Origin: Bacteroidales bacterium
GTDB taxonomy: Bacteria > Bacteroidota > Bacteroidia > Bacteroidales > P3
DNA length: 63,465 bases
Reading direction: 5' to 3'
Assembly: GCA_017555745.1 (NCBI GenBank)
Contig: JAFZFU010000043.1
Coordinates: forward strand, 1 to 63,465
Made by a program: the position numbers and the translations under genes. Positions within the stretch are counted from its first letter, which is position 1. Each line of letters opens with the position of its first letter. The notes under the pieces are model-generated. The model searched no databases. It had not been told where the DNA came from and saw only the letters and a program-made list of their open reading frames with translations. Below, piece after piece: positions 44,929 through 54,849 of this stretch.

Positions 44929-46917
44929 TCAATCTATTCTTTCGAAGATATTGGCACTACGATTGGTATTATACACCGATATGTAGTGCCTTTTTTTATA
45001 GGTATGCGACGGATATTCCACCTCCTTGTTTATACGGCCGAAGCCTCCGTAACACTCATCGTCGGTCGAAAGCACAAGCCTATACCTTCCACGGCGCTTT
45101 ACGGGCACATTGTATTTGGTTAGCGACAGCATGGTGTGCCAATTAAACACCGCCACCCAGTCGTCCCTTCCAAAGGCAATGGTTTTGTGGTCCTCGTCGC
45201 AAAGCAAAAGGTTTGGAAAATCCAACGACATTACATTCCTGCTTTTGGCAAAGGCCAGCATAGCCTTGTCGAACTCCAACAAATAGTCGTACTTCAACTG
45301 TCTGTCCTCTATCAGATGCCACAGCCTACGGGCATATCGGTAGCTCCAATCGTTGCCCTTTCGCGGAAAGTCTATCCAATCGGGATGGCCAAACTCGTTG
45401 CCCATAAAGTTCAGGTATGCCTGCCCGCCCGTCAAAATGGTAAAGAGGCGTATCATCTTGTGCAACGCCACACCCCTATCCACGTTAATGGTATGCGCCG
45501 TCTTCGCCATCGAATGGTACATCTGCTCGTCCATAAGTCGGAAGGCAATGGTTTTGTCGCCCACTATGGCCTGGTCGTGGCTTTCACAATAGGCCACCGT
45601 TTTTACATTCCATATTCTGTCGTTCATCACATTCCATAGCTTATACATATTCCAATCCTCATCACGATAATCTTTCAACAATGTTATCCAATAGTCTGGT
45701 ATCGCCATAGCCATACGGTAGTCGAATCCTATGCCGCCGTCGGCTATGGGTATGGCAATGCCGGGCATACCGCTGACCTCTTCGGCAATGGTGGCAGAGG
45801 CAGGGTTTATGGTGTGTATAAGGTCGTTGGCAAGGGTAAGATAGGTAATGGCAGCCTCGTTGGCCTGCGAGCCGAAATAGTTGTCGTGGGTGCCAAAGTT
45901 GTCGATATAGCCATGATGATGATATATCATCGAGGTTACTCCGTCGAAGCGGAAACCGTCGATGTGATACTCTTCCATCCAATAACGAATGTTAGAGAGC
46001 AGGAAACGCTGCACCTCGGGTTTTGCATAGTCGAATAACTTGGTGTCCCAATAAGGATGCATGTTTTGTGCGCCCGCAGGCGAATAGAGGTCGTCGCTGC
46101 CGTCTATCATATTCAACCCCTCGTTTATGTTTGCCACAAAATGCGAATGCACCAAATCCATCACCACCGCCAAGCCGTTTTTATGCGCGGTGCGTATAAG
46201 ATGCTTAAGATCGCAAGGGGTGCCAAACCTCGACGAAGGAGCAAAAAAGTTGCTCACCTGATAGCCATAGCTGCCATAGTAGGGATGTTCGGCCAAAGCC
46301 ATAATCTGCAACACATTGTAGCCCAAATCCTTTACATAAGGTATCATACGTTGTTCAAACTCTTTGTAGCTTCCCACGGCCTCCCTCTCGGTGGCCATAC
46401 CCACATGGCATTCGTATATAAACAGAGTCTTGTCGGCCAAGGCTATATGTGTGTCGCCCTGCCAGTCGAAAGGGCTGTCGGGCACATACACCCTGCCCAC
46501 AAAAGCCTTGGTATCGGCATTCTGCGTGGCATAATTAACAAAGGCCGGTATGTGCATGCTGTAGCCCTGCGGACCTTTTACATACAGCATCACCTCGGCA
46601 TTGGCAAGGTCGGCATCGGCAATGGCCGCCTCCCACACCCCTCCGCCAAGCCTTTGCAAAGGATAACGACAAGGCTCCCAATCGGCAAAACTACCCGTAA
46701 GATACACCTCGAGGGCACGCGGAAGCCAATCGCGGAAATACCATACTTTGCCGGCCGGGTCGTAATGAAAACCCATCTCGAGGTGCCACCCCGAATAATG
46801 GTAAAGGCTGCCGTAAGTCCGTTCGATAGTCTTTTTCCTGTCAATATAAGCCTGATGACGAAACTCTATCTTGTCCGAAACAGGCTGCAACCATGGGTCG
46901 TTGTCTATTATCTTCAT
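44929..46917 (-). CDS. glgB: 1,4-alpha-glucan branching enzyme
   Basis: The ATG at 46915-46917 starts MKIIDNDPWL and gives 662 residues; the frame stays open to 47574 only because it reads antisense through the M16 gene. The N-terminal CBM48 domain (about 45-150, GKVWYFRDWLPRALEVYLTG) precedes a GH13 barrel with DLVHSHFV, GFRFDGVTSM (catalytic Asp), IAEEVSGMPG (catalytic Glu) and YCESHDQA. The NEFGHPDWIDFPR block and overall length are those of the eukaryote-like group of branching enzymes, not E. coli GlgB. It makes alpha-1,6 branches in glycogen. No other glg gene is adjacent. Confidence 0.93.
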   Translation of the reverse strand: MKIIDNDPWLQPVSDKIEFRHQAYIDRKKTIERTYGSLYHYSGWHLEMGFHYDPAGKVWYFRDWLPRALEVYLTGSFADWEPCRYPLQRLGGGVWEAAIADADLANAEVMLYVKGPQGYSMHIPAFVNYATQNADTKAFVGRVYVPDSPFDWQGDTHIALADKTLFIYECHVGMATEREAVGSYKEFEQRMIPYVKDLGYNVLQIMALAEHPYYGSYGYQVSNFFAPSSRFGTPCDLKHLIRTAHKNGLAVVMDLVHSHFVANINEGLNMIDGSDDLYSPAGAQNMHPYWDTKLFDYAKPEVQRFLLSNIRYWMEEYHIDGFRFDGVTSMIYHHHGYIDNFGTHDNYFGSQANEAAITYLTLANDLIHTINPASATIAEEVSGMPGIAIPIADGGIGFDYRMAMAIPDYWITLLKDYRDEDWNMYKLWNVMNDRIWNVKTVAYCESHDQAIVGDKTIAFRLMDEQMYHSMAKTAHTINVDRGVALHKMIRLFTILTGGQAYLNFMGNEFGHPDWIDFPRKGNDWSYRYARRLWHLIEDRQLKYDYLLEFDKAMLAFAKSRNVMSLDFPNLLLCDEDHKTIAFGRDDWVAVFNWHTMLSLTKYNVPVKRRGRYRLVLSTDDECYGGFGRINKEVEYPSHTYKKRHYISVYNTNRSANIFERID

Positions 46918-46990
46918 AGTTCGGTTTATAAAAATAAACATTCTTTGCACGAAACACAAAATAATTTGGACATTATCCAAAAAAAAAGCG

Positions 46991-46998
46991 TAACTTTG
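46991..46998 (+). promoter_or_regulatory. Promoter -7 element of the M16 peptidase gene
   Basis: TAACTTTG (TAnnTTTG), 33 bp upstream of the TTG start, with a TTTG at 46965-46968 as a possible -33. Confidence 0.55.
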
Positions 46999-47031
46999 CG
47001 TTTGATATAAAGAACATATAAATACAATAAT

Positions 47032-48279
47032 TTGTTGAAAACTAACAATAAAATAATATCCGAACAAGTGTATAACTACCACCGATTGGCCAATGGGATA
47101 GGCATAGTGTATAAAGCTACACGCAGTATGGTGGCCCATAGCGGTGTGTTTGTCAACGTAGGCTCGCGCGACGAAGACAAAAACACCGAAGGCACAGCCC
47201 ATTTTATCGAACACGCCATCTTTAAAGGCACCACCCGACGTAAGGCTTACCATATCCTTAACCGTATCGACGGAGTGGGCGGCGAACTGAACGCCTACAC
47301 CACAAAAGAGGAGACCTGCATATATGCCTCGGCGTTGGATAAACACCTGGACCGTTGCCTCGAGCTCTTTGCCGACATATTGTTCAACTCCACCTTTCCC
47401 GAAAAGGAGATAGAAAAAGAACGCGACGTGATACTCGACGAGATAAACTCGTACAAAGACACCCCCTCGGAACTGATATTCGACGAGTTTGAAGAACAGT
47501 TTTTTGGTACTCACAGCCTTGCCCACAACATATTGGGCAACGCCAAAAACATACGCAAAACCACAGGTAAGCACCTAAACACATTTATAAAACAAAACTA
47601 CACCACCGACAAAATGGTGATATCGGTGGTTAGCAATACGCCTTTCGAAAAAGTGGTGGCTATGTGCGAGAAACACTTTGGCCATATAGCCCCCGGCACC
47701 ACTGCCGGCCAACGCACCGCCCCAAACCAATACATACAATTTGAAATAGAAAAAAACAAACATATCCACCAAGCCCATGCCCTGATAGGCTGCCCTGCCT
47801 ACAACACCCATAGCGACAAAAAGGTGGCTTTCTCGCTGCTGAACAACATATTGGGCGGACCGGCTCTAAACTCGAGGCTGAATATGGGCATAAGAGAAAA
47901 GTATGGCTTGTGCTACAACATAGAATCGCAATACAACCCTATGAGCGACACCGGAATATTTTATATATACGCCGCCATGGATGCCGACTTTAGGGAAAGG
48001 ATAAACGAACTTATAGCCCACGAAATAAACCGACTGAAAACCCAAAAGCTATCGCCCACACAGCTAAACGCCGCCAAACAACAGCTTATAGGACAAGTGG
48101 CCATAAATGCCGAATCGGCACTAAGCGAGATGCAAAGCATGGGAAAAGCTTTTATGACTTTCGGCAAGGTGGACACCATAGAGGAGATAAACAACGATAT
48201 ACTGCAAGTAACAGCCAACCAAATTATAGAAGCAGCCAACGAGGTGTGGCACGACTTTAGCCGACTGGTTTTCTTTTAA
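47032..48279 (+). CDS. M16-family zinc peptidase
   Basis: A 415-residue cytoplasmic protein of the pitrilysin/processing-peptidase family (PqqL/YmxG-like). The inverted zinc motif HFIEH is at 57-61, with the third ligand Glu in the ILDEINSY region near 137. The inactive half-domain with GGPALNSRLNMGIREKYGLCY follows. M16 peptidases degrade small peptides; single-chain proteins of this length usually dimerise. There is no signal peptide. The start is TTG (47032, or the next TTG at 47035); no in-frame ATG lies nearby. It is divergent from glgB. Confidence 0.9.
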   Translation: MLKTNNKIISEQVYNYHRLANGIGIVYKATRSMVAHSGVFVNVGSRDEDKNTEGTAHFIEHAIFKGTTRRKAYHILNRIDGVGGELNAYTTKEETCIYASALDKHLDRCLELFADILFNSTFPEKEIEKERDVILDEINSYKDTPSELIFDEFEEQFFGTHSLAHNILGNAKNIRKTTGKHLNTFIKQNYTTDKMVISVVSNTPFEKVVAMCEKHFGHIAPGTTAGQRTAPNQYIQFEIEKNKHIHQAHALIGCPAYNTHSDKKVAFSLLNNILGGPALNSRLNMGIREKYGLCYNIESQYNPMSDTGIFYIYAAMDADFRERINELIAHEINRLKTQKLSPTQLNAAKQQLIGQVAINAESALSEMQSMGKAFMTFGKVDTIEEINNDILQVTANQIIEAANEVWHDFSRLVFF

Positions 48280-48309
48280 GCGATAAGAAACGCACTATGC
48301 GTATATATT

Positions 48310-48835
48310 GTATGTGTGCAAATACAATGCAACCATAGAAATGCGACGTAATAAGAGACGTGTCGCAATAAGAAACGTACCGCAATAAGAAACGTGCCGC
48401 AATAAGAGACGTGCCGCGGCGCGTCTCTACGAACAGGTTGATTTTAACGCATAAATATTATGTACATATAAATACTATGCGACCGTAAAGACGCGCCGTA
48501 ATAAGAGACGTGCCGCGGTGCGTCTCTACGAACAGGTTGATTTTAACGCATAAATATTATATACATACAAATGCAATGCGACCGCAAAGACGTGCCATAA
48601 TAAGAGACGTGCCGCGGCGCGTCTCTACGAACAGGTTGATTTTGACGCATAAATATTATGTACAGACAAATTCAATGCGACCGTAGAGACGCGCCAACGG
48701 CACGTCTCAAAAAAAGGGCACGTCTCAAAAAATTAAAAAAAACGGCGCGTCTCTACGAACAGGTTGATTTTAACGCATAAATATTATATACATACAAATA
48801 CGCGCCAACGGCACGTCTCAAAAAAAAACGACACA
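48310..48835. repeat. 99-bp tandem repeat array with hairpin units
   Basis: The box GCGTCTCTAC-GAACAGGTTG recurs at 48421, 48520, 48619 and 48749: spacings of 99, 99 and 130 bp. Each unit contains an inverted pair (GAGACGTGCC with GGCGCGTCTC), the text TTTTAACGCATAAATATTAT and a GACCGTAAAGACGCGCC block. The first about 110 bp (48340-48420) are a degenerate run of short AATAAGA-ACGTGCCGC units. The array is non-coding and separates the M16 gene from the converging surface-protein gene. A single AACGCATAAATAT box also lies near 53002. Confidence 0.85.
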
Positions 48836-48957
48836 TACCCCAAAAACAAGACATATCATTAAACAACACACTTAAAAAGCAAGCACAAAAAAAAGGAGCC
48901 TCTTTGCAGAGACCCCTTTCGAGATAATATTCTAACCAATTGAAAATTTTCGATAGA

Positions 48958-50877
48958 CTAGTTAGCACCCAATTGGAATTGAGGACGTGGTTCAACAGGA
49001 TAGATAATTTGAACTTTACCATCTGTCAATGGCTGACCATCGCTCTTAACCAATGCACAAGTATTTGTACCTGTACCGGCATTTTGTATTGTATAAGTTA
49101 TGTTAGCCTGAGCTGCACTAGAGTTGTTCAAATAATGATCTGTTACATTCAAGGTACCATTTTGAGCAGCAGGATTGCTTCTCCAAGCAGTATATGCAGC
49201 AACATCACCTTCGGGATCCGAATAAGGAGAAACTATATAACTCAAAGTAGCACCATTAGCTCTAATGTAGTTACCAGCATTCATATAATCAACTCTCTGA
49301 GCATCTCCAGCGAAACCTTCAGTTTCATTTGTATTGATATCTATAGGATTACCCGGACAAACTTTAGGAGCAGTGATTTGATCTGTAACATTATATGCAC
49401 TAGCAGGGTCTGTAGGATCAGCTTGATCAGTAGCAAGCAACAAGATAGGAGCAGGAGTAATAGTTATTGGCATATTATCTAATGCTGTACAACCTGTAAA
49501 GTTTCCACCTTCATCAGTCCAAGTAGCATTTACAGTCAAAGTATAAGCACTTGCAGCTATATCAGTAAATTCATCAGCTGTATTTGGAGTAGCAATATTA
49601 TCAGCTGTTAAAGCAGGGGTACCTGTCCATGCATAAGTTATATTACCACCACATTCTGTAGATGTCTTAGCACGGAAATAACCTAAAGTACCTTGACAGA
49701 ATGTCGGTTCTAAAAATACATTATCAGCCTCCATATATGTTTCGTTATCTGGATGTGCAGTTATATGATCCCCTCTTTCAGCATCTGATTTGAATGCAAG
49801 AGCTTGAACAGTAAACGAAGGAGCTACGTAAACAGTAAACGAATGAGATAGTTGGTCTCCAGTAGGATTGTCACCACAATTATCAACAGCTGTTACAAAT
49901 TTAACAGGAAGTGTTACAAAGTTGCCATTTGCATCGGTATATGTATAATAGAATTTATCCAAACCTTCAACAAATTCATATACTACTTTATCATAATTAC
50001 CCCGAGAATTATTAGTTATAGTTTGTTGTCCTATTTGAAGAACATAAGGAGTTGTTCCAGAATTTAAAATTACATTTCTTGAAATTTCAACATCTGCGCT
50101 GATTTCAGCATCTACCGGAGTTAAGGTTATAGAAGGACCTGTGGTACCACTAGTCGCAATTGCCATACCTTCCAAAGAAACAAAAGCACTTGGTTTAACT
50201 GTGTAATATAATCTTCCTTTCATTGTTTCATCTGCTGATACAGATAGAGGTAAGTTACACAATTTAAATCCGATATTCGTATTAGTTGTTCCACCACTAC
50301 AAATATATTCGTTTGCTACTCCATTGTTTAGAGTCAACATAGCATAGATATTGGTGATAACTTCTATTTGAACATCATATACATCAGAGAAACATGATGT
50401 GGGATCAACAGCCACATCCTTTACAAAAACACCCAAATGATAAGTCCTGCTTTGATTTGCAGTCATAGCCTTAATATTGAAACTTACCACACCATTTGAA
50501 GGTATTGTTCCTACAGCAGTAGCTGCCAAACCTGTAGTAGCATCTGCACCATCTCTGTAGTTAGCACGCATAAACTGCAATCCTTTACCCATATTAGTGC
50601 AATTTTCTAGACTTGTCAATGAACCATTTGTTTCTGTAACCAAATAGAACTCATCACCTACAAGACCAGGATTAGCAGTAACATCGAATTTTAATGTAAC
50701 CACTGTACCATCAGTAGAGTCCATTTGAGCTACTGTTCTTGTAATTATCGCCAAAGGATCTCCTTCGGCACATTTTGCTTTTGTCGTTCCATTCTGAGCC
50801 ATGGCACTAGTAGCCATACCTCCAAGGAAGAACGATGCAATTAGGAGTTTACTCCAAAATTTTAATCCTTTTTTCAT
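48958..50877 (-). CDS. Large secreted beta-rich protein, 639 aa (surface protein 1)
   Basis: The precursor starts MKKGLKFWSKLLIASFFLGG...AMAQ, a clear signal peptide. The mature chain is Thr/Asn/Asp-rich and beta-rich, with several Ig/PKD-like repeats (SYAWTGTPALTADN-type, TYTVNATWTDEGG-like, SFTVYVAPSFTVQAL) and paired Cys. It ends VEPRPQFQLGAN; the neighbour at 50947-52761 ends KPKPGLQLRFTNN, so both have the same tail plan (V-x-P-x-P-x-x-Q-L). It lacks the usual T9SS sorting domain and any lipobox. I read the pair as paralogous cell-surface or filament proteins of unknown function. Confidence 0.75.
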   Translation of the reverse strand: MKKGLKFWSKLLIASFFLGGMATSAMAQNGTTKAKCAEGDPLAIITRTVAQMDSTDGTVVTLKFDVTANPGLVGDEFYLVTETNGSLTSLENCTNMGKGLQFMRANYRDGADATTGLAATAVGTIPSNGVVSFNIKAMTANQSRTYHLGVFVKDVAVDPTSCFSDVYDVQIEVITNIYAMLTLNNGVANEYICSGGTTNTNIGFKLCNLPLSVSADETMKGRLYYTVKPSAFVSLEGMAIATSGTTGPSITLTPVDAEISADVEISRNVILNSGTTPYVLQIGQQTITNNSRGNYDKVVYEFVEGLDKFYYTYTDANGNFVTLPVKFVTAVDNCGDNPTGDQLSHSFTVYVAPSFTVQALAFKSDAERGDHITAHPDNETYMEADNVFLEPTFCQGTLGYFRAKTSTECGGNITYAWTGTPALTADNIATPNTADEFTDIAASAYTLTVNATWTDEGGNFTGCTALDNMPITITPAPILLLATDQADPTDPASAYNVTDQITAPKVCPGNPIDINTNETEGFAGDAQRVDYMNAGNYIRANGATLSYIVSPYSDPEGDVAAYTAWRSNPAAQNGTLNVTDHYLNNSSAAQANITYTIQNAGTGTNTCALVKSDGQPLTDGKVQIIYPVEPRPQFQLGAN

Positions 50878-50946
50878 TTCTGTTATTATTAAATTAGTAC
50901 TAAGTTATTTATTTTCTATTCTATTATTCGTATCAGTGCTATACTA

Positions 50947-52761
50947 TTAGTTGTTTGTAAAGCGTAGTTGTAATCCCGGTTTTGGTTTTACAGTTACAGT
51001 TACCACAATCTTAGCTTCGCGTATTGTTTCGGTATTTACGCCTGTGCCGCCTATTGTTATCACCGAACACGAGCTCATATCACCATATTCCGAACCTGGT
51101 TGTCCGTTTTCTTGAGCCGAAATCAACGAAGTGTACATAGTATATTGTTGTACAGCTTCTTGGTCGTTGTTAAGAGCATTGTTGTCGCGGTCTAAGTAAT
51201 GTATAGCGTTGTTGCCCATTGGCACTACGTTTACAAATTGGTCGTTAACAGTGTCGTAAGCCACTATACCTCTCATCGGGCTGATAGTATCGTGGTATGT
51301 TATACCTGTAACAGTTTGCGAGTACCAGCTCCATTGCATATATTCGGGAGCCTCGGCAGTAGGTTGTACAAACGAAGCAGGGTCTATCAATAATCTTGCA
51401 CCCGGACATTGAGTCATCGACAAGTAGATAGTACCGTCAACTATACTGTCCACCACATAGTCGTTTCCACCTGCAATTTGGACATGTACTGTTGGGTTAA
51501 CCTTTTGCAAGAAAGTGAACTTTTGTCCAATACAACCTGTCAAAGAGTCATACAAGTAGTATTCGAAGTTTATGTCTTCGTCGTTTACCACAGTGTGTGT
51601 ATAAGTACCTGCAGTTAGGAATGTATCCACCAAGTCGCCGGCGCCGGTGCTACGCAAATATATACCGAAACCGTTTCCGAAGTCAAGGTCAGCCACAGGC
51701 GAGAAAGTCAACTGGAATGTTTCACCCTGACAAAGGGAGTCTCTTGAAGACTGCGCCAATAGTTGTCGTTCTGTTTCGGGCGAAGTTATTACAGTGAAAG
51801 TATAAGGTTGCAACATCATCGAGTCCGGAGCATCTGGGCGTGTTTTGTAAGCAGCGCCTACGGTATATGTTATTATTCCGTGGAAAGCTTCGGGTACGTT
51901 AGATAATGTATCGGTAATATCCAAAACAAAGTTGTCGCCATTTACAGTGCCGTAGCCTGTAGTGCGAAGGCCTTCTATTTCGTTTGTGTTAGCAGTAGCT
52001 TCCCACCAGTACGAAACAAGAGAGTTGTTGTAAACATCGAACAATCCACCCACACCAGTTGTGTCTATAGCCAATGGCAATTGGAAACCTGTAGTCAAAG
52101 CCGATCCATGACAAACAGCCAACGAGTCGTGCATTACGTATAGCGAGTCGTATCTTCCGGCAAGTCCGGTATAAGTAATTTCGGGGTTTTCGATTAGAAG
52201 GATAACGTTAAAAGCAAATATATCCGAAACGCATATTCCGGATTGGTCGATAGCAAACACGCCGAAGCAATAAGTACCCGGAGTTACCGAAGCAGTCGGG
52301 GTTACTTGTACTGTAAGCAAAGCTTGGTCGGTGCCCACAGCTTGCGAAGTGGTAACGATGTTGAAGTTGTTGTCCAACAAAGTAGGAGTAGTGGGTAATG
52401 CGTTGCAGTCCATTTCACTAACTTCGTAGCTGGCAGTATTTACCAAAGAATTAAGCATAAGATTGAACTCAAATGGTTGTCCGTTGTTATAGTAACGTAC
52501 AATTTGTAAATTGTCGCGTACATCAACTACTATCGATGGCATTTGTCTACCTTGTGTTTGAGCGTGCAAAAAGGTAAAACTTGTGGCGGCCACAAATGCA
52601 AAAACAAGTGCCAAAAGCGATTTTTTAGCAGTTCCAAATGTTAAATTTGATGTTTTAGCACTTGGTTTTTCAATTACGTGCATATTTCTATGCAATTCTT
52701 TGACTGATAAATCGTTAGAAGACTCCAGACATCCAACAGAGTGTTTTACTATCTGTTTCAT
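50947..52761 (-). CDS. Large secreted beta-rich protein, 604 aa (surface protein 2)
   Basis: The start at 52759-52761 (MKQIVKHSVG) is preferred over the open frame to 52884. A 45-residue charged N-terminal extension precedes a hydrophobic stretch (KSLLALVFAFVAATSFTFLHAQ), so the signal is unusually internal. The mature part mirrors its downstream neighbour: beta repeats with SYWWEA, TYTVGAAYKTRP and QPYTFTVITSPE, and the end TVTVKPKPGLQLRFTNN. The two genes are 69 bp apart on one strand and probably form an operon. The role is unknown; a surface layer or matrix is an inference. Confidence 0.72.
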   Translation of the reverse strand: MKQIVKHSVGCLESSNDLSVKELHRNMHVIEKPSAKTSNLTFGTAKKSLLALVFAFVAATSFTFLHAQTQGRQMPSIVVDVRDNLQIVRYYNNGQPFEFNLMLNSLVNTASYEVSEMDCNALPTTPTLLDNNFNIVTTSQAVGTDQALLTVQVTPTASVTPGTYCFGVFAIDQSGICVSDIFAFNVILLIENPEITYTGLAGRYDSLYVMHDSLAVCHGSALTTGFQLPLAIDTTGVGGLFDVYNNSLVSYWWEATANTNEIEGLRTTGYGTVNGDNFVLDITDTLSNVPEAFHGIITYTVGAAYKTRPDAPDSMMLQPYTFTVITSPETERQLLAQSSRDSLCQGETFQLTFSPVADLDFGNGFGIYLRSTGAGDLVDTFLTAGTYTHTVVNDEDINFEYYLYDSLTGCIGQKFTFLQKVNPTVHVQIAGGNDYVVDSIVDGTIYLSMTQCPGARLLIDPASFVQPTAEAPEYMQWSWYSQTVTGITYHDTISPMRGIVAYDTVNDQFVNVVPMGNNAIHYLDRDNNALNNDQEAVQQYTMYTSLISAQENGQPGSEYGDMSSCSVITIGGTGVNTETIREAKIVVTVTVKPKPGLQLRFTNN

Positions 52762-53029
52762 TTTCTGTTTATTATAATTTATTCCTAGTATATGTTTTTC
52801 TTGAAGTATTTGATGCAAAGATAATACTTTTATTCGAACTACAAAGGAAATTTGCAAAAAAAATTTACAAACCGTTCTCCTCACATAATAATACCCAAGT
52901 CAAGCATTTAACATCGTTTTTCTATATTGCTATTTTTCAGTTACAAACATTCAATTATTAATATCATCATCCAATATTCATTTGTTAATATAGGATGCTT
53001 TAACGCATAAATATGGGATAAGGTTACAC

Positions 53030-53400
53030 TCAAGTTTGTTAAAATATAAAGATAAATTAGAATTCCCGATTGTTAAATTATTGTTTATCAACAAAAGTCA
53101 CTCGGAAACATGGTAATTTAGGCACTTTTGGGCCTCATTTGTTAAATAACATACCAAAAGCCAAATTTTCAATTATAATATATTGTTTATCAAAGGAAAC
53201 AAACGAAAAACAGAGGAAATTCGGCACAAAGGGCCACCATTTGTTAAATAACAAATTAAAACGTCAATTCTCAATTACTATTACACTGTTTATCAGCGAT
53301 AATAAAAACAAATACACTTCCCATGATACCCATATTTGTTAAAGAATAAAATGGAATCGAGAAAGGGAAGTGTTAAATTATTGTTTATCAAGAAATTTAG
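53030..53400. repeat. Degenerate ~100-bp tandem repeats with TTGTTTATCA boxes
   Basis: The box ATTTGTTAAATAACA starts at 53137 and 53239 (102 bp apart), with weaker forms at 53068 and 53334. Each is followed about 45-50 bp later by TTGTTTATCA or CTGTTTATCA (53080, 53184, 53286, 53382). Between them the text is similar but diverged. The region has stop codons in all frames and ends at the hemW stop. Confidence 0.65.
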
Positions 53401-54519
53401 CTACAAACAGAATAAATCCGCCGCTATTGCATCGGCAAATAAAAAGCCCTGTGCGGAAAGTTTGTAGCCATATTCGGTTTCGCACATCAGTCCCTTACAT
53501 ATATATTGTGTAAGGAGCTTCTCTCCTACCTCCCAATATTGCGGATAGGCTGCCAACACTTGTTTATTCAACCCCTTCGAGGTACGTAAAGCAGTCATTA
53601 TATATTCGTTATACCTGTCTTTTTGCGAAAGTTGTTCGGCAGTATATGCAAGAGCGCCGCTATTTACACCCTCTATATATTTATCCACATTACCGATATT
53701 CCACTGTCGCGAACATCCGTCGAAAGAGTGAGCGGCGGCACCCACACCCAAATAAGGAGTAGAGTCCCAATATCGGCTATTATGCTTAGCTTCAAAGCCT
53801 TGCTTGCAATAATTGGATATCTCATACTGAACAAAACCATTGTCGGTTATCCATTGTTGGAGAGCATTGTAATGCTTTATGGTTTCGTCGTCGTCCACTT
53901 GGGGAATCCTACCCTTTTGTATAAGGGTATCCAGCATAGTGCCCGGCTCCACAGTAAGAGCATAACACGACAAATGTTGCACATCCAACATACTGAGAGT
54001 ATGAAGATTGTGTTGCCATTGTTGCAGGGTCATACCCGGTATGCCGTATATAAGATCTACGCTTATATTGTCGAATCCTATTTGTTGTGCATTACGCACT
54101 GCCTCTATTGCCATAGCCGAAGTATGCCTGCGGTTGAGCATCTTCAGTTTATCATCGTCGAAGGTTTGCACACCCATACTTATCCTGTTTATAAAACCTA
54201 ACTGCCTCAAAGCATGAAGATAATCCACCGTCAACTGCTCCGGGTTGGCCTCAATTGTAAACTCCTCCACATCGGAGACGTCATAATGTCGCTGCAAGGC
54301 ATCATATATCATAGCCAGCTGCTCCGGAGTAAGTATGGAAGGAGTGCCACCACCCATATACACAGTCTTTATCTTTCTGTCGGGGAGATAATCTTTTCTT
54401 ATTTCCAACTCTTTACACAAAGCATCTACATATTTCTGCTTGTCGGCACCGGTAGCCAACGAGTAGAACGCACAATATATGCACCGTTGTTTACAAAAAG
54501 GGATATGTATGTATATCAT
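53401..54519 (-). CDS. hemW: Radical SAM heme chaperone HemW
   Basis: The ATG at 54517-54519 gives 372 residues beginning MIYIHIPFCKQRCIYC, so that the radical SAM cluster C9-x3-C13-x2-C16 lies at the N-terminus as in HemW; the longer open frame adds nine residues of no known role. YMGGGTPSIL and EANPEQLT follow, then ISMGVQTFDDDKLKMLNR and SVDLIYGIPGMT, all HemW signatures. The C-terminal HemN-type domain is present. The protein transfers heme to apoproteins; it is not the oxygen-independent coproporphyrinogen oxidase HemN. Confidence 0.92.
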   Translation of the reverse strand: MIYIHIPFCKQRCIYCAFYSLATGADKQKYVDALCKELEIRKDYLPDRKIKTVYMGGGTPSILTPEQLAMIYDALQRHYDVSDVEEFTIEANPEQLTVDYLHALRQLGFINRISMGVQTFDDDKLKMLNRRHTSAMAIEAVRNAQQIGFDNISVDLIYGIPGMTLQQWQHNLHTLSMLDVQHLSCYALTVEPGTMLDTLIQKGRIPQVDDDETIKHYNALQQWITDNGFVQYEISNYCKQGFEAKHNSRYWDSTPYLGVGAAAHSFDGCSRQWNIGNVDKYIEGVNSGALAYTAEQLSQKDRYNEYIMTALRTSKGLNKQVLAAYPQYWEVGEKLLTQYICKGLMCETEYGYKLSAQGFLFADAIAADLFCL

Positions 54520-54849
54520 ATAAGCAATAGTATTATTTCTATTCAAACATCATTATTTACATCTCGTATCATAGCCGTAAATATCTGCAAGTATGATATG
54601 TAAGGCATAAAACAGGCTTCCGAAAAGGGCAAATACACCGTCCCTGACCGTTGTTAAGCATTCAAAGCATTCAAAAAGCCACTGTATCAACATCAATCTC
54701 CTGATAGCATGATATTTAAGTCTCATTCAATTATAACAAACAACAGCATACACACTATCAATCAAGCAATTATATTATTCAACACCTTTCGCCACAAGAT
54801 TCCAAATCAGCAATTAGAATTACAACCATCTGATAGTATGAGTTTTAAA

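Noticed and set aside
46918..47574. Long in-frame extension upstream of glgB
   Set aside because: It is antisense to the M16 peptidase coding start and its translation has no GlgB similarity; the CBM48 domain is complete from 46917.
53401..54519. Oxygen-independent coproporphyrinogen III oxidase (HemN)
   Set aside because: The start MIYIHIPFC, the length of 372 and the block pattern fit HemW, not the longer HemN.
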